Origin: CALRQJ02 sp943370285
GTDB lineage: Bacteria > Bacteroidota > Bacteroidia > Chitinophagales > Chitinophagaceae
DNA: 64,000 bases
Direction of reading: 5' to 3'
Assembly (NCBI GenBank): GCA_943370285.1
Contig: CALRQJ020000002.1
Location: forward strand, 248,001-312,000
In this document: piece after piece, positions 8,810-17,948 of the stretch
How the letters are laid out: the number at the start of each line of letters is the position of its first letter
How positions within the stretch are numbered: position 1 is the stretch's first letter
Program-made: the position numbers and the translations under genes
The notes under the pieces: model-generated
Seen by the model: only the letters and a program-made list of their open reading frames with translations
Told to the model about the DNA's origin: nothing
The model's database searches: none

Positions 8810-9799
8810 ATGAAACACAAACAACTGCTTTTCATAGTTTTATTAATCATTTCGGTGTGTACATTTCAATACTGTTCTCAGCCAAAAAATGACCAACGAG
8901 TATCTAACAATCCGAAGGTATATACTCTCCCAGATACCAATACTATACCAAATGATAAGTTTGGTGCAATGGTACGTTATGGTTTACGATTGATGCAAAA
9001 TACTGCATACTATATTGGCCCAGAAGGCATCAATGGAAATTATTTACGCAACAAAATGAATTGTACCAATTGTCATCAATGGGCAGGTACAAAACCATAT
9101 TCATTTAGTTTAATGCTTTCTCATGAAAAATATCCCCAATATAGAGCAAGAGAAGGAAAGGTATTATCCTTAGCTGAAAGAATAAATAATTGCGTAATGA
9201 GACCGCATAGCGGCAGACCATTGCCTTTAGACAGTGATGAAATGATTGCATTTCTGAGCTATTTCAAATGGATTAACAGCACATTAACCCCTGAACAAAA
9301 ACAACTAGCTGGATTTGATAATCTGGAAATCAATTTCCCGAATAGCTCCGGAAGTACGAAGCGTGGTGAATTAGTGTATACTGAAAAATGTATGCGTTGT
9401 CACGGTACAGATGGTGAAGGAAAAATGAATGATGATAATATAACATATCTATACCCTCCCTTGTGGGGAGCTAATGCATATCAACCCGGCAGTAGTATGC
9501 ACAGAGTAATTAAACAAGCTCGATGGCTGAAAGCAAATATGCCACATGATAGCGCAACTTGGGATAACCCCATATTAACTGATCAGGAGACGATTGACTT
9601 AGCTAGTTTCATCAATAATGATGATATACATCAAAGACCGAATCCAAAAACTTTGGATTATCCTTTTGCGAATGAAAAAGCAATTGACTATGCTTTACCT
9701 CCTTTTGCAGATACATTTTCTGCTAAACAACACAAGTATGGACCATTTAAACCGATAATTAAGTATTGGAAAGTTAAAGGGTTAAAACCTAGCTTTTAG
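8810..9799 (+). CDS. Dihaem cytochrome c, thiosulfate dehydrogenase (TsdA)-like
   Basis: 329 residues with a lipoprotein-like signal (lipid Cys about 22). Two CxxCH haem sites are present: CTNCH (C85-H89) and CMRCH (C194-H198). Between them is RINNCVMRPHSGRPLP; TsdA/SoxA-type cytochromes have a related segment carrying the Cys axial ligand of haem 1, and C128 is the candidate here. TsdA enzymes oxidise thiosulfate to tetrathionate or run the reverse reaction in the periplasm. It is a single gene, converging with the sulfotransferase-like gene 9 bp away. The exact substrate is inferred from family resemblance. Confidence 0.75.
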   Translation: MKHKQLLFIVLLIISVCTFQYCSQPKNDQRVSNNPKVYTLPDTNTIPNDKFGAMVRYGLRLMQNTAYYIGPEGINGNYLRNKMNCTNCHQWAGTKPYSFSLMLSHEKYPQYRAREGKVLSLAERINNCVMRPHSGRPLPLDSDEMIAFLSYFKWINSTLTPEQKQLAGFDNLEINFPNSSGSTKRGELVYTEKCMRCHGTDGEGKMNDDNITYLYPPLWGANAYQPGSSMHRVIKQARWLKANMPHDSATWDNPILTDQETIDLASFINNDDIHQRPNPKTLDYPFANEKAIDYALPPFADTFSAKQHKYGPFKPIIKYWKVKGLKPSF

Positions 9800-9808
9800 T
9801 AGTTTATG

Positions 9809-11506
9809 CTACAATGAAAAAGAATATTGTTTAGAGTACCCATTTATATGAGTGGGTGTTATAAAACATTGTATTTGTTTACCAATAAGCTGTTTCTTGG
9901 GCACTTTAAAAAAATAACTGGCGCCTGCTGCAAGTGTAACTGCCTTTTTTTTGCTAATTGATTCGCCATTAGAATTTGCAAATTCAATACGAAATTGACC
10001 TTGCTCACTACCTACATTATTAAACTGAAACAAATAATATTGATTCTGGATCGATACCAATTGGAGTGTAAAATAAAGCGGATACAAGGATGAAGATGCC
10101 TGACAACGATAATTCGAAAATGGTTGCCAAGTTGTATCTTTTGGGGAACGTTTATAAAAAAAACACTCCCAAATTTTCTTTTTTGCTCTTGTAATTTCTA
10201 CGGTATAATTAGCACCTCCTGCACAAACTAAAAAATTACCGGATGGCGTTTCTGATGCATATCCTTCTTTACCAATTATACCATTCGGAAACTTGTCTGA
10301 CTTCAGAGTATACTCCCAATTTAATTGGGTTTTTCGAATATTTTCATCGTATGAAAAAAGCATTATGGAAGGATGACTAATTACAGTTTTTTCCTGATCG
10401 CTAATATTATTGTTATAAATCAATATTTCATCATTCTTTGTAATATATGGACCATGCTGTTGCTTAAAATAAAAATTTTGAGTACTACCTTTTTGTTGTA
10501 AACTTCCTATTATTTTTTTTGAGTCAACGTCTAACAAAAAAACATCAGAGTAATTTTTAAAACTCATCCAGAGTCGTTTTTTTTGTTTCGTAAAAGCAAA
10601 TCCATTTAAATGTCCAGCAAATGATTTATATGCATTATTTTTAAATATATTGTCATTTTGAAGACTTTCTAACTCGTCCCACTTCCATCTCAAACTTCCG
10701 GTATTATTATAATGAATCAATGAATTGTATTTAATAGTCGAAGCATCAAGTTTTGTATTTGAGAATTTATTGGCTTCAAAATTGCTTCCACAAACGATAT
10801 AAGAACCATCGTTCATTTTTTTAAAATCGTGGTGATAAGCAACATTAAAAACCCCTGCTACCATTTCATTATTGAGCTTATGCCATAGCATTTTGCCATC
10901 TAGTTGCTTTTCGTAGACTCCATTAAAATCTAAGTGTGTTATTGTTCCGAAACTATTCATTTTCAAATCACGAATTACCCGTTTATAAAGCGAATCATAT
11001 GGAATTGGCAAGAACCAAACAGGCTTGCCAGATTTATCTATTGCTATGGCATTGTGGTCTATAAAAATAATATCTTGATTTGATGTACTAGATTTTAAGA
11101 TTTCAGTTTTAAAATACTGTGATGAGATTTGTGGCGAAAAGAGTATGGAGAAATTATATTTTTCAATACTAATAACTTTTTGATTTTTATTCATGGCTTT
11201 AACCTGCCAGTGGTACATTTTACCAAAATGCAAAGAATCTTTTACCAAACAACTGATTACTGTTAATTTCCGTTTGAAGACTTGACATTCAACTTTTGCT
11301 TCCTCATCTATAGCCCAAATTGTCAATTCGTAATAACTGGCCCCTTTTACACTATTCCATTCAAACATAATATGAACTTGAGAAACGGTACTTCCGTTTT
11401 CAGGATTAACATGGGCAAACGATTGTACCCAAAGACTATTGAATACGACAACTAAACATATTTTAAATAAAGAAAGTCGAATCCTAATAGAAACAATATT
11501 AGTCAT
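9809..11506 (-). CDS. Arylsulfotransferase (ASST)-like secreted protein
   Basis: 565 residues with a signal peptide (to about residue 31), then an Fn3-like domain (about 33-120: HVNPENGSTVSQVHIMFEWN) and a beta-propeller-like region. Motifs resemble bacterial arylsulfotransferases: THLDFNG, AYHHDFKKMNDGSYIVCGS, GHLNGFAF, QQHGPYITKNDEILIYNN and SETPSGNFLVCAGGANYTVE. ASSTs transfer sulfate between phenolic compounds in the periplasm using an active-site His. The C-terminus is beta-rich without a recognisable T9SS domain. Activity is not assured; the propeller may be a non-catalytic relative. Confidence 0.7.
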   Translation of the reverse strand: MTNIVSIRIRLSLFKICLVVVFNSLWVQSFAHVNPENGSTVSQVHIMFEWNSVKGASYYELTIWAIDEEAKVECQVFKRKLTVISCLVKDSLHFGKMYHWQVKAMNKNQKVISIEKYNFSILFSPQISSQYFKTEILKSSTSNQDIIFIDHNAIAIDKSGKPVWFLPIPYDSLYKRVIRDLKMNSFGTITHLDFNGVYEKQLDGKMLWHKLNNEMVAGVFNVAYHHDFKKMNDGSYIVCGSNFEANKFSNTKLDASTIKYNSLIHYNNTGSLRWKWDELESLQNDNIFKNNAYKSFAGHLNGFAFTKQKKRLWMSFKNYSDVFLLDVDSKKIIGSLQQKGSTQNFYFKQQHGPYITKNDEILIYNNNISDQEKTVISHPSIMLFSYDENIRKTQLNWEYTLKSDKFPNGIIGKEGYASETPSGNFLVCAGGANYTVEITRAKKKIWECFFYKRSPKDTTWQPFSNYRCQASSSLYPLYFTLQLVSIQNQYYLFQFNNVGSEQGQFRIEFANSNGESISKKKAVTLAAGASYFFKVPKKQLIGKQIQCFITPTHINGYSKQYSFSL

Positions 11507-11719
11507 CCTTAAAAATTGAATTTTTGGGAAATATTATCTCGAAATTATTAGATTTTTTAAGCAAAATTCTAAACCACTATAGGTTTGACATGGATAAACC
11601 ATTGATTTTCATTGGTAAAATAAAACTGAAATAAATTATTTGAAACAAAATAAAAAAATATTAATTTTCCACATCTTAATTTACAATCACTCTCCTACCA
11701 AACCTTAAACGCTTATAAC

Positions 11720-14700
11720 ATGAGAAAATTACTACTATTTATTAGCTTTTGTTGGGTATCTGTTGCTTCCATGTCGCAGACTATCCAATTAACCAATGGA
11801 GGCGCTACTACGCTTTCAGGCACAACAGGTGGTGCCCCTATTAGTCAATTTTTTGAATTTATGCGTTTTCAAGTAGTTTATACTGCTGCCGAATTAAATG
11901 CTGCCGGTATTACCGGACCAAAAACAGTATCACAACTAGGTTGGTACATTGCTACCGCTCCTGCTAATGCTTTACCCTCCTATAAAATTAGGATGGCCAA
12001 TACAACTGCAACTAATTCTGCGGCACACAATGCTGCAGCACTTACTGAAGTATATTCCAATGCTACCTATTCACCCGTTGCCGGCGGATTTGATATGCTC
12101 ACCTTAAATGGTAGTTTTGTTTGGAATGGAACGGATAACCTTTTAGTGGATGTATGTTACGGCGCTGCAGTGTATGCATCTCCTTATGGCGAGGTTAGAA
12201 CTTACGCAGCTACTACAACGAGTGGTTCTAGACGGGTAAGATGTGATGGCTGTGGTTCTCAATGCAATACCAATACCAATACTGCCAATACATTTAAGCC
12301 ACAGGTATCATTGACTTTCACTGCTCCTCCCAGTTGCCTAACCCCTAGCAGCTTAGCTGCAGGATCAATCACGGCATCCGGTGCAACAGTAAGTTGGGGA
12401 TCGGTTGCGGGGGCAACATCCTACGAGTATGCAGTTACGACTTCCGCAACACCACCCGTAAGTGGAACGAATACAACCTCAACAAGTATTCCTGTAACAG
12501 GTTTAACTTCCGCTACTCTCCACTATTTGCATGTTCGTACCAATTGTGGAGGAACTTTTAGTGGTTGGGCAACGAGCAACTTTACGACACTTTGTAATGC
12601 AACTACTATTCCTTATTCACAAAATTTTGATGGTGTAACCGCCCCTGCTTTACCGAGTTGTATTTTGGTAGAAAATATAAATGGTAGTAATACCTGGGGA
12701 AATTTAGCCTCGCCAAGTACCGTTGTAATTGGTTCGCCCAATTCAATGATATATGCATATAACTCAACTGTGGCAGCAGATGATTGGTTTTATTTACAAG
12801 GACTCAACTTAACTGCCGGTACTTCATACAGATTATCGTTTACCTGGAAAAGCAATCCATCTTATCCGGAAAAATTTGAGGTAAAATATGGTACATCAGC
12901 AGCAGCTGCTTCCATGACAGCCGGTACCTTGTACAATAATACCAATGCGGCAAGTAGTACCCCTCAAACCCAATCTATTGATTTTACACCGTCTTCAACT
13001 GGTGTATTTTTTATAGGGTTTCACTGTTATTCTCTAGCTGATATGGATTTTCTCTCCATCGATAATATTTCGGTAGACCTTTCGCCATCATGTGCTAATC
13101 CTACCGGACTATTTGCTGTAGCAACAGGAACAGGAACAACTGCCAATTTATCTTGGATGGCACCGACTGTTGGTACACCAACCGGATTTGAATGGGCTGT
13201 AACTACATCAGCTACCCCACCGGCATCTGGTACAGCAACTACAGATTCATCTGCAACAGCAACCGGACTTACCGCAAACACACAATATTATTTACATGTA
13301 AGAACCAATTGTGGTGGTGCAGGATTTTCTAGCTGGTCTACCTTTACGTTTAGTACACTTGTAAATGATGAAGCTTGCGGCGCTGTTACATTAACATTAG
13401 GTGGTGCCGCATCTTGTGGCAATAGTGCTTTGGCTACTTCCGTTTCTGATCCAACTTTACCTGCTAGTTGTAGCGCTCCCAATAATACTTTATGGTACGC
13501 CTACACACCAACCGTTAATGGTCCTGTCATAATAAGAACCGAAATTCCGGGTATGACAAGCAACGGTTTGAATGGTTGGATTGCATTATATACAGCTACA
13601 GGTAGTTGCCCAAGTTTAACTTTAACAGCTTTAGCAGGTTCGTCATGTCTGTCATTTGGTCCTGCAGCCGGAGATGTGGATAGTTTAACTACGCCATCCT
13701 TAACAGCAGGAACGACCTATTATATAATGATTGACGGCGTTTCTGGAGATGTTGGAGAGTTTTGCATTAGTTTAGTTACACCTCCTGCTCCACCATTATG
13801 TACGACAAATATAACTCCGGCTAATGCTGCAACAGGTGTAAACATAACTCCTGCCCCAACTTTAACATGGAATACTGCTGCCAATGCCTCTTCTTATGAT
13901 GTATACTTGGGTACTGTAAATCCGCCAACTACTAATATTGGCAACGTTACATCCACCACTACTTCAGTGAACGGATTAGCGTATAATACTACATATTACT
14001 GGTATGTTGCCCCAAAAAATACTGGAGGTGCTGCAACTGGATGTTCAACTAGTGTAACCTCATTTACAACTTCTGCTGAGCCAGCCAATTGTATACCACT
14101 TACTTCAAGTGGTTGTAGTTTAAGTGATAGAATAGACTTGTTCCGGTTAAAGGGTGAAAGCTCAGAATTACTGATCAATACCGGCACCACTTGTGCTTCC
14201 GGTGCATATACCGATACTACCGATCATCCAATAGTGATTGACCTTGCTAGAGGCAAAACATATTGGGGACAAATGAAAGCCGGCACGACAAATGATTATT
14301 TAACTATATGGATAGATGGTAATGATAATGGTATTTTTGAAAATACTGAAAGGCTAATGAATAACTATTTAATGCCAACTACAACCGGTAATTTCAATTT
14401 ATTCATTCCATTAAGTACACCACTAGGTAATCACAGAATGAGGGCTAGACTCGTATACTATTCTAGTGCTCCAACAACAGTGAGTTCTCCTTGCGCTTCT
14501 TTTGCATATAGTGATACCAAAGACTTTTTGGTTAATGTTACTTCAATTGGTACATCCTATAATGTTGCAACATATGCTTCTGCTGGAGCATGTTATACTG
14601 GTGCCGGTGATATCGTTGTAGATCCTGCATCTAATAATAATGCAAATTATGTTCCGCTTGTAGATAGCAGCAATGCACTCATTGCACAACTTTATCCTCA

Positions 14701-15640
14701 AGGCAATGATTTAGGAAAAGTAACGGTTAGTTATTTTATTAATCCAGGAGCAGTAAGGCAAACTTCTACCGGTCAATATTATTTGGATAGAAATATCACT
14801 ATTAATGTATCTAAGGCACCTACCGTTCCTTATAACTTAAGATTACCTTATAAAAATTCTGAATTAAATGCGCTGATTGCGCAACCCGGTTCGGGTGTTA
14901 CTTCACAGTTTGATTTGGCTGTAACCAAAAACAACAATGGTTGTTTAAATGCTATTAATACCAACTCTGCTGTGGGGCCAATAATTTTCCCAACAGGATT
15001 TGGTAGTATTTCCGGCGATAGATTTGTAGATTTAACAGGCGTTCAAGGTTTCTCTAGTTTCTATTTACATGGTGGTTCAGCTGCCTTACCGGTAAAAATC
15101 GAATATTTTAAAGGTGAAAAGCAAGGTCGAAATAATCAACTGGATTGGAAAGTAACGTGTAGTAATACCAATCATGTAACAATCACACTAGAGAGCAGTA
15201 AAGATTCTAGAAGTTTTACTGCTATACATGAATTAACTGCCACAGCACAACGTTGTTTACAGCCTTTCAGCTTTACAGACACTCGTTCTTTAGCAGGCAT
15301 TAACTACTATCGTATTAAAGTGACAGAAGATAATGGAAGCTTTACATACAGTAATATAGTAACATTATTAAATAAGGAAAAAGGTTCAGAAATTGTAAGC
15401 CTAGCGCCAAATCCAACAAAGGGTGATTTTAAATTGAATATTATCACAAATAGTACCCAAAAGATGGAGTTGGCAATAAGTGATTTACAAGGTCGAATTG
15501 TTAAGCGTCAAGCAGTTCAATTAATTGCAGGTAGTAATGTAATCCATTTAGACGTATCTAATTTAGCTTCTGGAAATTACCAAATACAAGGTATTAGTAC
15601 AGAAGGAAAAACAGGAACGATGAGATTTGTAAAACAATAG
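11720..15640 (+). CDS. Large multidomain cell-surface protein with T9SS type A sorting domain
   Basis: 1306 residues. A signal peptide (to about SQT) is followed by a beta-rich N-terminal domain, an Fn3 domain (about 210-290), a MAM-like/choice-of-anchor domain (about 295-450, starting IPYSQNFDG), a second Fn3 (about 460-545), a pre-peptidase-like domain (about 550-690), a third Fn3 (about 700-785) and a GEVED-type domain (IWIDGNDNGIFENTERL, about 865). The C-terminus has the T9SS type A layout (LAPNPTKGDFKLNI...NLASGNYQIQ). It should be exported by T9SS and anchored or released at the surface. No catalytic domain is visible; adhesion or matrix function is inferred. A strong terminator follows. 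Confidence 0.9.
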   Translation: MRKLLLFISFCWVSVASMSQTIQLTNGGATTLSGTTGGAPISQFFEFMRFQVVYTAAELNAAGITGPKTVSQLGWYIATAPANALPSYKIRMANTTATNSAAHNAAALTEVYSNATYSPVAGGFDMLTLNGSFVWNGTDNLLVDVCYGAAVYASPYGEVRTYAATTTSGSRRVRCDGCGSQCNTNTNTANTFKPQVSLTFTAPPSCLTPSSLAAGSITASGATVSWGSVAGATSYEYAVTTSATPPVSGTNTTSTSIPVTGLTSATLHYLHVRTNCGGTFSGWATSNFTTLCNATTIPYSQNFDGVTAPALPSCILVENINGSNTWGNLASPSTVVIGSPNSMIYAYNSTVAADDWFYLQGLNLTAGTSYRLSFTWKSNPSYPEKFEVKYGTSAAAASMTAGTLYNNTNAASSTPQTQSIDFTPSSTGVFFIGFHCYSLADMDFLSIDNISVDLSPSCANPTGLFAVATGTGTTANLSWMAPTVGTPTGFEWAVTTSATPPASGTATTDSSATATGLTANTQYYLHVRTNCGGAGFSSWSTFTFSTLVNDEACGAVTLTLGGAASCGNSALATSVSDPTLPASCSAPNNTLWYAYTPTVNGPVIIRTEIPGMTSNGLNGWIALYTATGSCPSLTLTALAGSSCLSFGPAAGDVDSLTTPSLTAGTTYYIMIDGVSGDVGEFCISLVTPPAPPLCTTNITPANAATGVNITPAPTLTWNTAANASSYDVYLGTVNPPTTNIGNVTSTTTSVNGLAYNTTYYWYVAPKNTGGAATGCSTSVTSFTTSAEPANCIPLTSSGCSLSDRIDLFRLKGESSELLINTGTTCASGAYTDTTDHPIVIDLARGKTYWGQMKAGTTNDYLTIWIDGNDNGIFENTERLMNNYLMPTTTGNFNLFIPLSTPLGNHRMRARLVYYSSAPTTVSSPCASFAYSDTKDFLVNVTSIGTSYNVATYASAGACYTGAGDIVVDPASNNNANYVPLVDSSNALIAQLYPQGNDLGKVTVSYFINPGAVRQTSTGQYYLDRNITINVSKAPTVPYNLRLPYKNSELNALIAQPGSGVTSQFDLAVTKNNNGCLNAINTNSAVGPIIFPTGFGSISGDRFVDLTGVQGFSSFYLHGGSAALPVKIEYFKGEKQGRNNQLDWKVTCSNTNHVTITLESSKDSRSFTAIHELTATAQRCLQPFSFTDTRSLAGINYYRIKVTEDNGSFTYSNIVTLLNKEKGSEIVSLAPNPTKGDFKLNIITNSTQKMELAISDLQGRIVKRQAVQLIAGSNVIHLDVSNLASGNYQIQGISTEGKTGTMRFVKQ

Positions 15641-15656
15641 GCTTCCTTTAAAAATT

Positions 15657-15697
15657 AAAGCCGTTTGTCTATCTGACAGACGGCTTTTTTTATTTTT
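15657..15697 (+). terminator. Intrinsic terminator after the T9SS cargo gene
   Basis: A 13-bp stem (AAAGCCGTTTGTC / GACAGACGGCTTT, one G-U pair) with a 5-nt loop, followed by a T-rich tail, begins 17 bp after the stop codon. Confidence 0.88.
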
Positions 15698-15747
15698 TAG
15701 ATATGTAATAACAAGTTTTAGTAACCTTTGGTAGAGAAAAATATGCA

Positions 15748-16383
15748 ATGATGAATCACCAGCAAATCACTCAAAACACATGGAATAAAGTGGCCAACTT
15801 GTATGATCAAAAATTCATGCAGTTGAGTATCTACAACAGTACTTATGACTTTTTATGCCAACAATTCAACACGTCATCTCCTAGAGTGTTAGACATTGGT
15901 TGTGGCCCAGGTAATATTTCGCAATACATCATTAAACAACTACCTAATGCTAAGGTAGAAGGCATTGATTATGCTTCAAACATGATTGAACTTGCTGCAA
16001 AAAATAATCCTACAGCTACCTTTAGCGTTATGGATTGCCGTGCTATTCATCAATTATCAAATGGATATGATGGTATAATTGCAGGTTTCTGTTTGCCATA
16101 TCTTTCACCTGATGAGGTTAACCAACTGTTTACAAATTCATACAACTTGCTTAATAGTGCTGGAATATTGTATGTCAGTTTTGTTGATGGTGCTATTGAA
16201 GATTCAGGATTAATAACCGGTAGTACAGGAGATAGCACCTACTTCTATTATCACCCAACTGAAAACTTGTTGAATTTGTTTACCGAGAATAATTTTGAAC
16301 TGATACAACAGTTCGACATTCCATACTCAAAAAATGATGGGAGTACGGAACTGCATACAATACTGATTGCTACTAAAAAGTAA
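15748..16383 (+). CDS. Class I SAM-dependent methyltransferase
   Basis: 211 residues. Methyltransferase motif I is VLDIGCGPGNIS, followed by VEGIDYASNMIELA (motif II acidic residue) and FSVMDCRAI. The size and order fit the small UbiE/COQ5-like or Methyltransf_25/31 group; the substrate cannot be read from sequence. Two consecutive ATG codons (15748, 15751) could start it. It is a single gene with its own upstream terminator and a separate promoter downstream. Confidence 0.88.
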   Translation: MMNHQQITQNTWNKVANLYDQKFMQLSIYNSTYDFLCQQFNTSSPRVLDIGCGPGNISQYIIKQLPNAKVEGIDYASNMIELAAKNNPTATFSVMDCRAIHQLSNGYDGIIAGFCLPYLSPDEVNQLFTNSYNLLNSAGILYVSFVDGAIEDSGLITGSTGDSTYFYYHPTENLLNLFTENNFELIQQFDIPYSKNDGSTELHTILIATKK

Positions 16384-16404
16384 TCGTTAAGCAATGTACT
16401 AGCT

Positions 16405-16412
16405 TATCTTTG
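16405..16412 (+). promoter_or_regulatory. Candidate -7 box for the rhodanese-thioredoxin gene
   Basis: TATCTTTG matches TAnnTTTG exactly, 20 bp before ATG 16433, followed by the frequent CA dinucleotide. The -33 element is weak. Confidence 0.5.
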
Positions 16413-16432
16413 CAGACCCAATTCATAAAAGT

Positions 16433-17125
16433 ATGAGTAAGAAATTTCTTTACCTATTCTCATTTGTAGTTGTACATCTTGTAGCATGTAGCCAAAAAAC
16501 AACAACTATTACAGCAGAAACCTTTGATAAAGGCATACAACAAGCCAATATTCAATTGCTCGATGTAAGAACAGCCGATGAATTTAAATCGGGCCATATC
16601 AAAAATGCATTACAAGCAGATTATAACAACACACAAGAATTCAATGACCGAACACAGCATTTAGACAAAAGCAAACCTATTTACATCTACTGCTTATCTG
16701 GTGTTAGAAGCCAATATGCATTAGCTGATTTGAAAGCAAAAGGCTATACCAATATTTATCATTTAAAAGGAGGTATCAACGCTTGGAAACAAGCCGGTAA
16801 ACCTGTAGAAGGCGGCAAAGAGGAAGCACAAATCACAATGGCTGAGTATCAACAAAAAATAAGCAGTGATAGCATAGTGTTGGTTGATTTTGGTGCTGAT
16901 TGGTGTCCGCCATGCAAAAAAATGGATCCTATCATCACTAGTTTTTTGACTGCGAATCCAACCATTAAATTCGCAAAAATGGATGGTGGCACTCAAATCA
17001 ATGTGATGCAACAATTAAAAGTCGAGGCCTTACCTGTTTTTATCTTGTATAAAAATGGTAAACAAGTATGGAGAAGAGATGGAATTGCAACATTAGCGGA
17101 ATTGCAAGAACAAGTAACAAAATAA
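16433..17125 (+). CDS. Rhodanese-thioredoxin fusion lipoprotein
   Basis: 230 residues. A lipoprotein signal (LVACS, Cys19) is followed by a rhodanese domain (about 25-125) with LLDVRTADEF and active loop CLSGVRS (C87), then a thioredoxin domain (about 130-230) with ADWCPPCKK (C158, C161) and cis-Pro in ALPVFI. Both active sites are intact. It would be membrane-anchored and face the periplasm, passing sulfane sulfur or electrons between the two domains. The combination suggests periplasmic persulfide or disulfide handling; the substrate is unknown. The next gene is also a lipoprotein but probably has its own promoter. Confidence 0.9.
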   Translation: MSKKFLYLFSFVVVHLVACSQKTTTITAETFDKGIQQANIQLLDVRTADEFKSGHIKNALQADYNNTQEFNDRTQHLDKSKPIYIYCLSGVRSQYALADLKAKGYTNIYHLKGGINAWKQAGKPVEGGKEEAQITMAEYQQKISSDSIVLVDFGADWCPPCKKMDPIITSFLTANPTIKFAKMDGGTQINVMQQLKVEALPVFILYKNGKQVWRRDGIATLAELQEQVTK

Positions 17126-17187
17126 ACTAACATTTTCATTTTGATTCCCTCTTAAAATGAGTACCTTGTTGAACTAAAAACAACAAC

Positions 17188-17685
17188 ATGAAAAAAACAT
17201 TCCTTCTTCTCTCCATCGCAACTGTGTTTGCCATCACTTCTTGTAAGCAGGCAGCTACCGAGCAGGTTACAGACAGTTTTAACATGGATAGTGTTAAGGC
17301 TGAAATCGCTGCCATGAATAAGACTTATGGTGAAGCCTATGCAAAAAATGACTCAGCTGATTTTTTGGCTCATTATACAGCTGATGCAGTAATTTATCCA
17401 CCAAACATGCCAGCCTTATCGGGTGAAGCAGGCATCAAAGCCTTTTTTAATGCAGGCATTGGTATGGGAGTTAGCAATCTAGAAATTACAACTACCGAAC
17501 TTATTGGTGGCAAAGAAAGTGTGGCAGAAATTGGTACTTACAATGTTAAGAACAAAGACGGCGCAAGCCTCGAAACAGGAAAGTTCATTGTATTGTGGAA
17601 ACAAGAAAATGGAACATGGAAGATGCATCGAGATATTTTCAATGCTGACCCTGGTGCACCGCCACCCCCACCTCCGGCCAAATAA
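17188..17685 (+). CDS. NTF2-like (SnoaL/DUF4440-type) lipoprotein
   Basis: 165 residues. A lipoprotein signal (ITSCK) precedes an NTF2-like fold: AMNKTYGEAYAKNDSADFLA, HYTADAVIYPP, a central hydrophobic segment and a closing GTWKMHRDIFN. The last residues are an unusual run of prolines (DPGAPPPPPPAK). Such cone-shaped proteins bind small ligands or act as enzymes, but most lipoprotein members are uncharacterised. TTG-N18-TACCTTGT upstream is a weak promoter candidate, and an intrinsic terminator follows. Confidence 0.82.
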   Translation: MKKTFLLLSIATVFAITSCKQAATEQVTDSFNMDSVKAEIAAMNKTYGEAYAKNDSADFLAHYTADAVIYPPNMPALSGEAGIKAFFNAGIGMGVSNLEITTTELIGGKESVAEIGTYNVKNKDGASLETGKFIVLWKQENGTWKMHRDIFNADPGAPPPPPPAK

Positions 17686-17699
17686 TTCATTTCATATTC

Positions 17700-17726
17700 A
17701 AAAGCAGCTTTTTAAGGCTGCTTTTT
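17700..17726 (+). terminator. Intrinsic terminator after the NTF2-like gene
   Basis: A 9-bp stem (AAAAGCAGC / GCTGCTTTT) with an 8-nt loop and T-run, 14 bp after the stop codon. Confidence 0.82.
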
Positions 17727-17948
17727 TGATTATATAGACCAATCAAATTATTTAATGAAAGTTATGAAACTTTTTAATTTATTTTATTAAGCTATTGTTC
17801 TTATCATTGTACCATGAAATTTAAGAATAGCTAGAGTATATTTTTAAGCATAGCAGATGAATTGAATCGAATCAATTTTTGCAAAAGAGACAATTAATCC
17901 GCAGATAACCGCAAATATTATATCTTTATTACGCAAAAAACAGCAATC

